A stretch of 64,000 bases of DNA from CAZCTC01 sp964501335 (GTDB taxonomy: Bacteria > Chloroflexota > Anaerolineae > B4-G1 > SLSP01), in assembly GCA_964501335.1 (NCBI GenBank), contig CAZCTC010000011.1, forward strand, positions 1 through 64,000, given 5' to 3'. Positions 42,020-50,010 of this stretch are shown piece after piece. Every line of letters starts with the position of its first letter. Position 1 is the first letter of the stretch. The notes beneath the pieces are model-generated. The model was not told where the DNA came from. It ran no database searches and saw only the letters and a list, made by a program, of their open reading frames with translations. The translations under genes were made by a program, and so were the position numbers.

Positions 42020-42055
42020 ATGTTTTGGTGCGCATTCTGATGCGCACCAAAACAT
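42020..42055 (+). repeat. Hairpin-repeat family copy (forward)
   Basis: This is a perfect stem ATGTTTTGGTGCGCAT around TCTG, tail CAACAAAAAAACTCTCTCC. Confidence 0.88.
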
Positions 42056-42362
42056 CAACAAAAAAACTCTCTCCCGATCCAGCGCGGCGTATCTTACAGG
42101 ACAAGGACTATTTGCGGGGCGTTACAAGGCCGGGGCCATGCCATAAGCTCTATTTTCAGGACAGAAGGCCATGCCGGGGGCGGCACCCCGAAAGATGAAA
42201 AAGAGCAGAGATTTCACCACAGAGGCGCAGAGATCACAGAGAAGAAGAGAGGAGATTTTCTCTAAATTCTTCTCTGTGTCCTCCGTGTCTATTTGCAATA
42301 TCTTCGATCTGTGGTGAGTCTTTTCTGGGCCTATTTTCAGGACAGGAAGCAAGGAGATTGCA

Positions 42363-42497
42363 ATGGAATACCGCTCTTTTGACGGACTGAAGCTGCATTA
42401 TGAAACTTACGGCGCATCCAATCTGCTGGTGCCGGAGGATTTCGACCGGGCGGTAGGGTCCTTTTTGAGGAAATGGGAGGCGATAAGCCGTTCCTGA
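42363..42497 (+). pseudogene. Remnant of an alpha/beta-hydrolase gene (internal deletion)
   Basis: The 44-aa frame begins MEYRSFDGLKLHYETYGAS, like the N-terminus of many alpha/beta-hydrolases. It continues LLVPEDFDRAVGSFLRKWE, like their C-terminal helix. The nucleophile elbow and the whole middle are absent, so this looks like a hydrolase gene joined across a large internal deletion. AAGGAG lies 7 nt before the ATG, so a short peptide could still be made. Confidence 0.5.
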
Positions 42498-42569
42498 ATT
42501 TAAGCGAGAAACGGTTGTGCTGTGAAAATCGATCTCTGCGCTTAGCCCGGAAGGTATAAGAAAAAAGCA

Positions 42570-42607
42570 CATATTTTCGGCGGCTTTCTGAAGCCGCCGA
42601 AAATATG
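42570..42607 (+). repeat. Hairpin-repeat family copy (forward)
   Basis: This is a perfect stem CATATTTTCGGCGGCTT around TCTG, with a shortened tail AATAAAAATATCG. It lies 37 nt before the start of the 42644 gene. Confidence 0.85.
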
Positions 42608-42643
42608 AATAAAAATATCGCTAAATCTTTTGGGGAGGTCTTC

Positions 42644-43150
42644 ATGCATACGCTCTTTGCCGTGATCGGCTTTCGAGGGGCTGTGAAGGGGTTTGCCGAC
42701 CGCTGGCATCGAGCCCGGCTGGTGGAGTTGCCTCGCGGCTTTGCGATGGTCCCGTTGACTCCGGCTCTGTGTGAGGATATCGAGGAACTGGCCGGGTTGA
42801 ATCAGGCGGCTCCCTGGGAGATCTGGCTCAACCTTTCGCGCGGCGTGAGCGAAGCGATCCGGCAGGCTTCCTTGCATGGGCCGCTGGCCTGCATCAAGAC
42901 GGAATATTTTGCCGGGTGGGGAGAACAGTGGTCGGCGGTGTGGGCGCAGGGGAAGGTGGTGCTGGGCCCGGTCTGGACCGGCGAGGATGCGGCGGTTTCG
43001 GAGATTAATGAATGGGCCATCAATCAGGCGCTGCGCTATCTGGGCCTTCGGCCGGATCTGGGGCGCGACTGTTTTGATACATTGGGGCTGGGGTATTATC
43101 AGAAGACGGAGGCAGCGGCGGTCAGGGCGCCGTTGATGAAGAAAGAGTGA
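42644..43150 (+). CDS. Immunity-like small protein, 168 aa
   Basis: This is a soluble protein with the pattern GPLACIKTEYFAGWGEQWSAVWAQGKVVLGP and then NEWAINQALRYLGL...DCFDTLGLGYYQKTE. It matches a widespread unnamed family that I know mainly from small-gene accessory clusters; the name immunity is inferred. GGGGAGG lies 4-5 nt before ATG 42644. The upstream ATG at 42605 is inside the hairpin-repeat tail and is unlikely. It overlaps the next gene's leader (1 nt between stop and start). Confidence 0.6.
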   Translation: MHTLFAVIGFRGAVKGFADRWHRARLVELPRGFAMVPLTPALCEDIEELAGLNQAAPWEIWLNLSRGVSEAIRQASLHGPLACIKTEYFAGWGEQWSAVWAQGKVVLGPVWTGEDAAVSEINEWAINQALRYLGLRPDLGRDCFDTLGLGYYQKTEAAAVRAPLMKKE

Positions 43151-43151
43151 A

Positions 43152-43448
43152 ATGATTCCTACGTTAACGCCTGCTGAACGAGAGTTGATGGAATATATGA
43201 GTGGTATTTCGGAAAAGGGGTGGTGTGCCGGCTGGTTGATAGGATTGGAGTATGCCCTTTGGACTATGGTGATCAAGGGCCCTGCCGGTTACGGTCGATA
43301 TGATGTCACCCGAGAGGATATCTTGAATTTGCAGCGGTTATCCGGCGTATGCGGTGGTTGGATTGTTTTTGATGTGAAGATGGGGGAAACTTTTGTGCCG
43401 ATGGATGTCTGGAAGGAGCTGTATAAAAAACATGGGCATGGTTCTTGA
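43152..43448 (+). CDS. Immunity-like small protein, 98 aa
   Basis: This is a short soluble protein, LTPAERELMEYMSGISEKGW, CAGWLIGLEYALW, then LSGVCGGWIVFD and FVPMDVWKELY. The same small unnamed family occurs in many bacteria next to other one-domain accessory genes. The start codon is one base after the previous stop and the end overlaps the next gene by 17 nt, so translation is probably coupled. Confidence 0.65.
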   Translation: MIPTLTPAERELMEYMSGISEKGWCAGWLIGLEYALWTMVIKGPAGYGRYDVTREDILNLQRLSGVCGGWIVFDVKMGETFVPMDVWKELYKKHGHGS

Positions 43449-44049
43449 GTTGGTGACCTTGCGCGATGAAACGGTCTATCAATTGTTGAAAGATCCCCCC
43501 TTGATTCGGAATGTCTGCGCTGCGATATGGAGCAGCAAGCCGTCCGCCAATGTCAAGGTGATTGTGGTTCGACCGAAGGTCAGCTGGCTGGAGCGACTGC
43601 GCAATTTCTTTCAGCCGCCGAAGCCGGTAGTCCGGCCGGTGCCGTGGATCTGGAAGCCCGGCGAGGGCGAGTCCGTTTATCTGGATAAATCCTGGCACGG
43701 CATCCATTATCTGCTGACGGGCACTGCCTATGACGGTGAACCGCCGTTGAATTTTATTGTGGGCGGGCATGTGGTAGGAGATATCGAGGTGGGGTATGAG
43801 CCGGCCCATGTTTTCTTCGCTGAAGAGGTGCGTGAGATTTCCGCGGCGCTGGCCTGGTTGGATGAGGCGGCTTTGCGAAGCCGTTTCAATCCGGCGGAGA
43901 TGGATCGTTTGGAGATTTATCCTTCGCTTTCCTGGGAGGAAGATCAGGATGAGGAGTGGGAATATCTGTGGAGTTATACTGAAACTTTGCGGGAGTTTCT
44001 GCTCAAGGCGGTGGAGAAAGAGGCCGGTATGGCGGTCTTTTTAACTTAG
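43432..44049 (+). CDS. DUF1877 (YfbM-like) family protein
   Basis: This 205-aa protein has the DUF1877/YfbM signature. The conserved features are LLKDPP in the N-terminal helix, LDKSWHGIHYLLTG in the middle, GYEPAHVFFAEEVREISAALAWL, and a C-terminal helix (YTETLREFLLKAVEKEAGMAVFL). The ATG lies inside the end of the previous gene. DUF1877 proteins are common in immunity and accessory gene runs. No toxin gene is adjacent, so the assignment is contextual. Confidence 0.8.
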   Translation: MGMVLELVTLRDETVYQLLKDPPLIRNVCAAIWSSKPSANVKVIVVRPKVSWLERLRNFFQPPKPVVRPVPWIWKPGEGESVYLDKSWHGIHYLLTGTAYDGEPPLNFIVGGHVVGDIEVGYEPAHVFFAEEVREISAALAWLDEAALRSRFNPAEMDRLEIYPSLSWEEDQDEEWEYLWSYTETLREFLLKAVEKEAGMAVFLT

Positions 44050-44142
44050 GGTCTGTAAATTTATAACTTCCCGAGTTTTCAGGGGAAAACGCTATAAAAA
44101 TCGGTAAGTTATTCTTTTACGACCCCTTAGGGGGCGTTTACG

Positions 44143-44550
44143 ATGAGAATGAAATGGACCCAACCCGAAGATTTGAAGGCGGCGCTGGTGCAGGCAGTGG
44201 ACGGTGAAGCTGATTGGGTACAGGAGCTGCTGGCCGACGGTGCCGATCCCAACGGGATGCCGTTGATTATGGCGATTCAATGCGATCAGCCGGAAATCGT
44301 GCAGATGCTGGTCGATGCCGGCGTAGATGTGAATCTGGAATTTAACGGGACGATGCCTTTGATCCATGCGGTGGGCGGCACTCACCTTGAAATTGCCCGT
44401 ATTTTGCTGGCGGCTGGAGCTGATGTGAATCAGGCCTCGTCGTCGGGGATGACTCCGTTACGGGCGGCGATAGAATATGGACGATTGAATGCAACCCCGG
44501 AGGAACGTCGGGCTATGGTTGAGTTGATCCGTGAGGCCGGGGGACGGTGA
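44143..44550 (+). CDS. Ankyrin-repeat protein, 135 aa
   Basis: Three to four ankyrin-type repeats (ELLADGADPNGMPLIMAIQ, MLVDAGVDVNLEFNGTMPLI, ILLAAGADVNQASSSGMTPL, then an imperfect unit ending LIREAGGR) fill the protein. There are no other domains. Small ankyrin proteins serve as binding inhibitors; the last of a four-gene run of small soluble proteins, it may be part of an immunity array. A 93-nt gap separates it from the DUF1877 gene. Confidence 0.8.
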   Translation: MRMKWTQPEDLKAALVQAVDGEADWVQELLADGADPNGMPLIMAIQCDQPEIVQMLVDAGVDVNLEFNGTMPLIHAVGGTHLEIARILLAAGADVNQASSSGMTPLRAAIEYGRLNATPEERRAMVELIREAGGR

Positions 44551-44808
44551 TAGAGGCGGGCACCCCGAAGGATGAAAAAGGTTTGTCAGGATTGGGTACC
44601 CACAAGGGGTACCCCTACGGGAGATTGTTTTTGTAGGGGCGAGGTTTCCTCTCCCAATGCAGGTTCCGAAGGCAGCCACCGGGCGGGGTGACCCCGCCCC
44701 TACATTGGCGGTGTTCGCGTAGGGGCGACCTTTATGGTCGCCCGTGGGGGGATATGAGGGCCAGTGCGGCCTATTTTCAAGACAGAGTTTGTTGTATCGC
44801 AGTGTTTT
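44551..44808. repeat. GTAGGGGCG-type palindrome mosaic
   Basis: No gene is seen. The order GGGCACCCCGAAGGATGAAAA, GGGTACCCACAAGGGGTACC, GTAGGGGCGAGGTTTCCTC, GGGCGGGGTGACCCCGCCCC, GTAGGGGCGACCTTTATGG mirrors that at 130-560, followed by CCTATTTTCAAGACAGAG (44769). Confidence 0.75.
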
Positions 44809-45285
44809 TTAGTTCTCCGGTGGGGTCTTTCCTGGGAACATGTCGGGGCGTTGTTCGATCAGGTAGTCGGGGACGGTCAGATCCGGCCGATCGCTATAGG
44901 CGCTTTTGACCCAGTTATCGGAATCGGCGGCTTTTTCCCAGATGAAGGTCCCCAGATCCCCGTTGTAAACCCAGATCCGATCCTCTTGATCCCATAGAAA
45001 GAAAGTAGTATCGCGGCTGCGGAAGCGGTCGGGGGCGGCGAAGAGCCCCTGCCCGGATTGGTCGAGGATCTGGAACGATTGAAAGTCGACGGTACCGTCA
45101 TTGCCGGAGACGACGGTCAGGATATATTTTCCGGAGGGGGAGGGGGCAGGTGTCCTCAGCATGGCGACTTCGGGATGGTTTTTGAGCTGGCGGCCCAGGG
45201 GGAGCGGGAAGAGGCAAAGCCCGACGATCAGCAGCAGGGCCATTGGGATGCCGAACATAATTAACAATTGGATACTTTTTTTCAT
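44809..45285 (-). CDS. Membrane-anchored hypothetical protein, 158 aa
   Basis: An N-terminal TM or uncleaved signal (IQLLIMFGIPMALLLIVGLC) is followed by a soluble extracytoplasmic domain rich in Tyr/Trp/Asp (PSPSGKYILTVVSGNDG, FFLWDQEDRIWVYNGDLGTF). Single-copy beta-propeller-like strands are possible, but the family is unrecognised. A moderate AGGA site precedes the ATG. Confidence 0.65.
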   Translation of the reverse strand: MKKSIQLLIMFGIPMALLLIVGLCLFPLPLGRQLKNHPEVAMLRTPAPSPSGKYILTVVSGNDGTVDFQSFQILDQSGQGLFAAPDRFRSRDTTFFLWDQEDRIWVYNGDLGTFIWEKAADSDNWVKSAYSDRPDLTVPDYLIEQRPDMFPGKTPPEN

Positions 45286-45424
45286 GGGAGTTGGTTTCCT
45301 CCATGGATTTTAATGAAGGAAATTTTACCATGAAGAGGAATTTAATGGATATCTGCATCCCGCAACAGATGCTTCCCAGGTAAAAAGCGATGTGCTGTGC
45401 GAAGCAGGGAGAGTGTTTTTTGTT

Positions 45425-45462
45425 TGTGTTTTCGCGCGCTTTCTGAAGCGCGCGAAAACACA
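45425..45462 (-). repeat. Hairpin-repeat family copy (reverse)
   Basis: This is a perfect stem TGTGTTTTCGCGCGCTT around TCTG. The reverse flank (CCCGCAACAGATGC, GGTAAAAAGCGATG) lies at 45360-45395. It lies upstream of the minus-strand gene at 45285 and follows its direction. Confidence 0.87.
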
Positions 45463-45529
45463 GGCTTTTTTACTTTTCTGGGCTAACCGGTGATGATTTC
45501 CCTGTCTACTTGTCGAGATGTACTTTGGG

Positions 45530-46471
45530 CTATTTTACTTTAATGATGATCTTGCCGGCGGGATGGCCGTGGGTTTCGATGAGCCGGTGAGCTTCCCGGA
45601 CGCCCTCGGTGGTCAGCGGTAGGGTCTGTCCGATGACCACTTTCAATTGCCCCTGTTCGTAGAGTTTATTGATGTAGGCCAGCGCTTCGGGATCTCCGGT
45701 GTTATCCAATTTTTGGACGACGATGACGGTTACGCCTTTCTGTTCGGCGAGGGTTGGATCGGGACTGCCGGCATAACCAACGTAGCGACCGCCGGGGCCG
45801 AGCACATCCAGGCTGCGATTGGCGACTTCCATGCCGGCGGTGTTGACCACGACATCGACCTGTTTCAGGATTTTGAGGAAGTCTTCTATCTCGTAGTTGA
45901 TGACGGGATCGGCACCCAGCATGCGCACCAGTTCCACGTCGCGGCCGCGGCAGGTGGCGGAGACGCGGGCTCCGAGGGCGCGGGCGATCTGTACCGTGAA
46001 GATTCCGGTCCCGCCGGCGCCGCCCTGGACCAGGACCGATTCGCCGGCTTTGATTTTGCCGAAGAGGGTGAGCCCATAGTAAGCGGTCAGAGCGCCGGTG
46101 GGGATTCCGGCGGCTTCTTCAAAGCTCATGACGGCAGGTTTGCGGGCGATCGAGCCGGGATCGACCAGGGCATATTCGGCGCTGGCGCCGCCGGGACGGG
46201 TGCGGCCGTAGATTTCGTCGCCGATGTGGAAATTTGTCACGCCGGGGCCGACGGCCCGGATCACGCCGGCCAGATCCAGGCCGGGGATGAAGGGCAACGG
46301 CAGGTGCATGCGTTCTTTCATGAGCCCTTCTCTGAGTTTGGCGTCGAAGGGGTTGACGCTGGTGGCGTAGATTTCGACCAATATTTTGTTTTCGGTGGCT
46401 TCGGGCTGAGGTAGCTCTATTTCTATGAGTTGTTCGACATTTCCATAATTCTGAAAAGCGATGGCTTTCAT
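45530..46471 (-). CDS. MDR-superfamily NADPH:quinone reductase-like oxidoreductase
   Basis: This is a 313-aa medium-chain dehydrogenase/reductase without structural zinc ligands, of the quinone-reductase type. The N-terminal GroES-like domain contains VNPFDAKLREGLM and PFIPGLDLAGVI. The Rossmann fold has VLVQGGAGGTGIFTVQIARALGARV with the AxxGxxG-type NADPH loop. ATG 46471 follows GGAG with long (11-nt) spacing. It probably reduces quinones or enones with NADPH; the substrate is not predictable. Confidence 0.88.
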   Translation of the reverse strand: MKAIAFQNYGNVEQLIEIELPQPEATENKILVEIYATSVNPFDAKLREGLMKERMHLPLPFIPGLDLAGVIRAVGPGVTNFHIGDEIYGRTRPGGASAEYALVDPGSIARKPAVMSFEEAAGIPTGALTAYYGLTLFGKIKAGESVLVQGGAGGTGIFTVQIARALGARVSATCRGRDVELVRMLGADPVINYEIEDFLKILKQVDVVVNTAGMEVANRSLDVLGPGGRYVGYAGSPDPTLAEQKGVTVIVVQKLDNTGDPEALAYINKLYEQGQLKVVIGQTLPLTTEGVREAHRLIETHGHPAGKIIIKVK

Positions 46472-46693
46472 TATATTTATACTCTCCTTTAGCGAGAGGG
46501 TTTGATTCTCAACGCTAATTTTCATTATAAGACAAGTAGACAGTGGAAAGTAGACTGTAGACAGGAAGAAGTCAAGCATTTGGGGCTCATTGCAGAGGTT
46601 GGGATTTTTACCTGTGCGGTGGGCATTGTTAGCGTCCCGCAACAGGTGCTTTTCCGGTAAAAAGCGACGCGCGGGAGAGAGTTATTTTTTATT

Positions 46694-46731
46694 CATATTT
46701 TCGGCGGCTTCAGAAAGCCGCCGAAAATATG
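46694..46731 (-). repeat. Hairpin-repeat family copy (reverse)
   Basis: This is a perfect stem CATATTTTCGGCGGCTT around CAGA. It shares its stem with 42570-42607 but in the other orientation. Confidence 0.87.
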
Positions 46732-46821
46732 GGTTTTTTCAGATGTAGCGTTCCGCAGAGGGTTTTTATCTGGTTCGTAGCGCCGCGCTGTGCGAAGCAG
46801 GCCGAGAGAGTTTTTTTGTTT

Positions 46822-46857
46822 GTGTTTTTGCGCGCATTCTTATGCGCGCAAAAACAC
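46822..46857 (-). repeat. Hairpin-repeat family copy (reverse)
   Basis: This is a perfect stem GTGTTTTTGCGCGCAT around TCTT, where the loop is non-palindromic. The stem matches 13138-13173. Confidence 0.87.
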
Positions 46858-46923
46858 CAGCTTTTTTCTCGGCGCCTTTACGGTGAAATCTGAGTGAATT
46901 ATGCGGTGTTGCAAATTAAGGGT

Positions 46924-49782
46924 TTATTTTTGCAGGGCGAGGTCGACGCCCTGGCGCCAGGAGAGTTTTTTCCCTTTTTCCCAGAGGCTGTTATAGAGGG
47001 CCGGGGGGAGGCTGTTCTTTAAAGCGGTGAGGGATTGGTCGTATTCGGCCTGATCGATGGGGGAGAGGGGAAAGTTGAGGTCGATGCGCAGGGTGGCGGC
47101 GGCGGCGAAGAGGGAAACGGCGCGCGATTTTTCCCCGGTTTCGGTTTCCAGGGCGGCGATGCGTTCCAGCGTGTCGGTGAGATCGTGCAGGCGTTCCAGT
47201 TTGCTGAATTGTTCCAGGGCGCGATGGTAAAATTCGCGGGCCTGATCCGATTGGCTGCGGCAGGCGTAGACATATCCTAAATTGCTGTGGACGATGGCCT
47301 GCGTGTGCATGTCGCTCAGTTCTTGCGTCAGTTCCAGGGCCCGGTTAAAGAGTTCCACCGCCTGCTCGAAATCCCTTTGATAGCGGGCGACGTTTCCCAG
47401 GTTGTTCAGCACCATCAGTTGGCCCCGTTTCAACCCCAGTTGTTGATAGATGGTCCGGCTTTCCCGGAGGTAATTTTGGGCCTCTTCCAGCGCACCCATT
47501 TCCACGGCCGACATTCCCAGGCTGTTGAGGGTGAGGGCGATGTAGGGTTGATCGTTCAGCTCTCGGAAGATGGCGAGGCTTTCCCGGCCCTGCTCCATGG
47601 CCGTTTGGAGATTTCCGCTGTGCGTGTAAATCAGGGAAAGGGTGCTCAGTGTGATGGCCAGGCCTTTGCGATCTCCCTGCTGGCGTTGGATTTCCAGGGC
47701 GGTCCGTTGATAGCGTTCGGCCAGGGCGAGGTTGCCCTGGCGCCAGGCGAAGCCGCCGGCGCGGCTGTAGGCACGGGCGCGCAGTTCCGCTGAGACGTGG
47801 GTTGCCTGATCGGCCAGGGTGGCCAGCCATTCGCAGCCTTCTCCGGGGGCGCGGGTGGTATCCCAAACGCCCAACATTCCGAGGGCCAGATTCAATCCGG
47901 TTTCAAAGGATTGGCTTTGCCGGGCCCGGCGCAGGGCGGCGATCAAATTGGCGTAATCGGCGACCAGGGCCCGGGTTTGGGGGGCTTGCATGGCGCTGCC
48001 GTTTTCTTTTTCCAGGCGGTCGATGAGGGCGGCAAAGTAATGCAGGTGGCGGTTTTGGATCAGATCGGCGTGTCCGCTCTGGTGCAGTTTTTCCTCGGCA
48101 AAGCGGCGCAGCGTTTCGTGGATCTGATAACGGTTGCCGGGCGCCAGGCGAATCAGCGATTTGGCGGTGAGCTGTTGCAACATCGGGAAGGCGGCATCGG
48201 CGACGGCCCCGGCGCCGGCGAGGGTAAAGCCGCCTTTGAAGACGGAAAGCGCGGCAAAGGAATCCTGTTCGGCCGGGGAGAGCCGTTCCCAGCTCCGTTC
48301 AAAGACGGCCCGCATACTGCGATGGCGCGGCGGGAGCATTTCGTAGGGGCTGGAGAGGGTATCCAGGTTTTCGCGTATCTGACGGAGGATTTCCTCAGGA
48401 GAGAGATAGGGGACCAGGGCGGCGGCCAGTTCGATGGAGAGGGGATGGCCTTCGAGGAGTTCGCAGATTTGATGGACGACGGCGAGATTTTCGGTGGTCT
48501 CCGGGGGGGCATTCCCGGCCTGGCGGGCGCGTGCGAGGAAAAGTTCCTGTGCGGTTCCCCGACATTCCGGGCCTACGGGCAGGCCGGTCAGGGTGATGAC
48601 CCATTCGGTGGCGAGGCCCAGGCGGTCGCAGGAGGTGACCAGGAGCTTGATCCGGGGCGCGGCTTGCGAGAGGTTGGTCAATTGAACCAGACTTTTGTAT
48701 CGTTCCGTTGGGGTCAGCAGATTTTCAAAATTGTCGAGGATCAGCAGCAGTTCTTTGTCTTGAAGGTAAGAAGCCAGACTGCCGGCGGGATTGTTGAAGG
48801 CGGTGAGCAGAGCCTGTTGAAAGGCCTGGGCGGTATGCACTTCGGCCAGGGGGATGAAGATGGCGCCGTCCAGGAAGAGGAAATCGCTCTGTTGGGCGGC
48901 CTGAAGCGCCAGACAGGTTTTGCCGATGCCGCTGGGGCCGGTGAGGGTGAGAATCCGGCAGTGCGGCGAAAGCAGTTTTTGCGCGATCTGATTCAATTCT
49001 GCCTGACGGCCGATAAAAACGATTTCCAGGGCGGGGGGGAGGGTGTGCCGGGCGGTATCCACCAGCCGGTTGAGGCGGTGATAGAGCCATTCGGTTTCCG
49101 CTGAGGGGCCGGCATCCAATTCTTCTGCCAGGACGCGGCGGCAGATCTGATATTGGTGGAGGGCGGCACTGCGTTGGCCGTTACAGGCGAGAAGATACAT
49201 TTTTTGGCGGTGGAAGTTTTCATTCCAGGGGACCAGGCTCAGGGCGCGGTCGATAATTTCCAGGGCCCGGGCGTAGTCTCCTTCGCCGGTGTAATGGAGG
49301 CTCAGTTTTTCCAATATTTGCAAGGCCCGATTTTGCCAGTGTTCGCGTTCAAATTCCAGCCAGCGGTCGAATTCCAGGCCGGGGGAAATGTTCAACCCTT
49401 CTAAAAAGGTTCCTTGATAGAGAGCCAGGGTGGCTTCCCAGTTGGCGAGATTTTGGGGGCCTTGAGCGAATTTTTCAAATTCCCAGAGATCGACGCGGCA
49501 GGAATTTTGCGGGGGAAAATGGACGGTGCGGCGATCGATCACCAGAAAGTCGGGGAAGAGCTGGTTGAGGTTATGGAGGACCCGGCGCAGGTTGCCCTGG
49601 GCCCGTTCTTCGGGGAGTTCGCTCCAGAAGAAGTTATAAAGGAAGGTCCGAGAAACGGGTTGCCGTTGGAGAAGGAGATAGATCAGGACGGCCAGGGCTT
49701 TTTCGGATTCGAAGCCCTGGATGATGGCGCCGTCAAGTTCAATCTGGGGAGGCCCCAGGGTTTTTAGATAAAGGTTATTCAT
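46924..49782 (-). CDS. BTAD/SARP-type regulator with STAND-like ATPase and TPR tail (paralog 1)
   Basis: This is a 952-aa cytoplasmic regulator. Residues ~1-100 form an OmpR-type DNA-binding domain (YLKTLGPPQIELDG...FFWSELPEERAQGNLRRVLHNL). A BTAD domain follows at ~100-245. The ATPase has Walker A GPSGIGKT (282-289) and Walker B LLLILDNFENLL (345-356). The last ~350 residues are TPR repeats (for example GNLQTAMEQGRESLAIFREL). This is the architecture of SARP-type transcription activators that sense a signal through the ATPase and TPR. The gene is divergent from the DUF4157 gene at 50011. No ribosome binding site precedes the ATG, so it may be leaderless or poorly translated. A paralog of the same length is at 52723. 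Confidence 0.9.
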   Translation of the reverse strand: MNNLYLKTLGPPQIELDGAIIQGFESEKALAVLIYLLLQRQPVSRTFLYNFFWSELPEERAQGNLRRVLHNLNQLFPDFLVIDRRTVHFPPQNSCRVDLWEFEKFAQGPQNLANWEATLALYQGTFLEGLNISPGLEFDRWLEFEREHWQNRALQILEKLSLHYTGEGDYARALEIIDRALSLVPWNENFHRQKMYLLACNGQRSAALHQYQICRRVLAEELDAGPSAETEWLYHRLNRLVDTARHTLPPALEIVFIGRQAELNQIAQKLLSPHCRILTLTGPSGIGKTCLALQAAQQSDFLFLDGAIFIPLAEVHTAQAFQQALLTAFNNPAGSLASYLQDKELLLILDNFENLLTPTERYKSLVQLTNLSQAAPRIKLLVTSCDRLGLATEWVITLTGLPVGPECRGTAQELFLARARQAGNAPPETTENLAVVHQICELLEGHPLSIELAAALVPYLSPEEILRQIRENLDTLSSPYEMLPPRHRSMRAVFERSWERLSPAEQDSFAALSVFKGGFTLAGAGAVADAAFPMLQQLTAKSLIRLAPGNRYQIHETLRRFAEEKLHQSGHADLIQNRHLHYFAALIDRLEKENGSAMQAPQTRALVADYANLIAALRRARQSQSFETGLNLALGMLGVWDTTRAPGEGCEWLATLADQATHVSAELRARAYSRAGGFAWRQGNLALAERYQRTALEIQRQQGDRKGLAITLSTLSLIYTHSGNLQTAMEQGRESLAIFRELNDQPYIALTLNSLGMSAVEMGALEEAQNYLRESRTIYQQLGLKRGQLMVLNNLGNVARYQRDFEQAVELFNRALELTQELSDMHTQAIVHSNLGYVYACRSQSDQAREFYHRALEQFSKLERLHDLTDTLERIAALETETGEKSRAVSLFAAAATLRIDLNFPLSPIDQAEYDQSLTALKNSLPPALYNSLWEKGKKLSWRQGVDLALQK

Positions 49783-49847
49783 GAGTGTAGATTAAAAAAT
49801 TTCTGCGCCCCGCCCCAGGTGCTTTCCGGACTAATCGCGCCGGCCAT

Positions 49848-49872
49848 AATTTTCAGAAAGCTGCCGAAAATA
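49848..49872 (-). repeat. Decayed hairpin-repeat copy (reverse)
   Basis: ATTTTCAGAAAGCTGCCGAAAAT keeps part of the right arm and the trailing AGGGGCTTTTTC, but the left arm is mostly gone. Its direction matches the adjacent minus-strand regulator. Confidence 0.55.
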
Positions 49873-49901
49873 GGGGCTTTTTCTTTCTTGGGTTTCTGGC
49901 A

Positions 49902-49932
49902 GGATTTTATAACATTTATTTCTGTCGTCAAT
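49902..49932 (-). promoter_or_regulatory. Candidate promoter of regulator paralog 1
   Basis: On the minus strand TTGACG (49931-49926) is followed by AT-rich DNA with TATAAA and TAAAAT candidates 14-16 nt away. The whole 31-bp block (GGATTTTATAACATTTATTT with TGTCGTCAATT) recurs at 55665-55696 upstream of paralog 2. It lies 5 nt from the first GCGAACG box, so one bound protein could affect both directions. Confidence 0.5.
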
Positions 49933-49936
49933 TTTT

Positions 49937-49970
49937 GCGAACGATTTCCGAACGCTGGTTTTTCTAGAAT
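49937..49970 (+). promoter_or_regulatory. SARP-type operator and promoter of the 50011 effector gene
   Basis: Direct repeats GCGAACG (49937-49943) and CCGAACG (49948-49954) start 11 bp apart. A -10 TAGAAT (49965-49970) follows after 10 nt, about 40 nt upstream of the ATG. The same layout occurs at 55703-55735 and 63061-63094. BTAD/SARP activators are known to bind such 11-bp direct repeats just upstream of -10; that this regulator does so here is inference. Confidence 0.7.
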
Positions 49971-50010
49971 GAAAGTAAAACTTTCAGTTCGAGATTTTGG
50001 AGGGGAAAAG

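Larger units (their letters stand above)
41718..42362. other. Repeat-filled gap with nested insertion
   Basis: No intact gene is seen. In order: GTAGACAG words (41797-41823), hairpin left arm (to 41872), CCCTCACC element (41874-41982), hairpin 42020 with right flank, a CATGCCGGGGGCGGCACCCC module (42172-42200), a TTTCACCACAGAG block with its inverted partner (42211-42290) and CCTATTTTCAGGACAGGAAG (42330-42349) before the hydrolase remnant. Confidence 0.75.
46472..46923. other. Gap with two reverse hairpin elements
   Basis: No gene is seen. GTAGACAG words (46533-46562) precede two reverse elements: flank 46630-46680 with hairpin 46694, and flank 46745-46812 with hairpin 46822. Both follow the minus-strand direction of the gene they precede. 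Confidence 0.8.
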
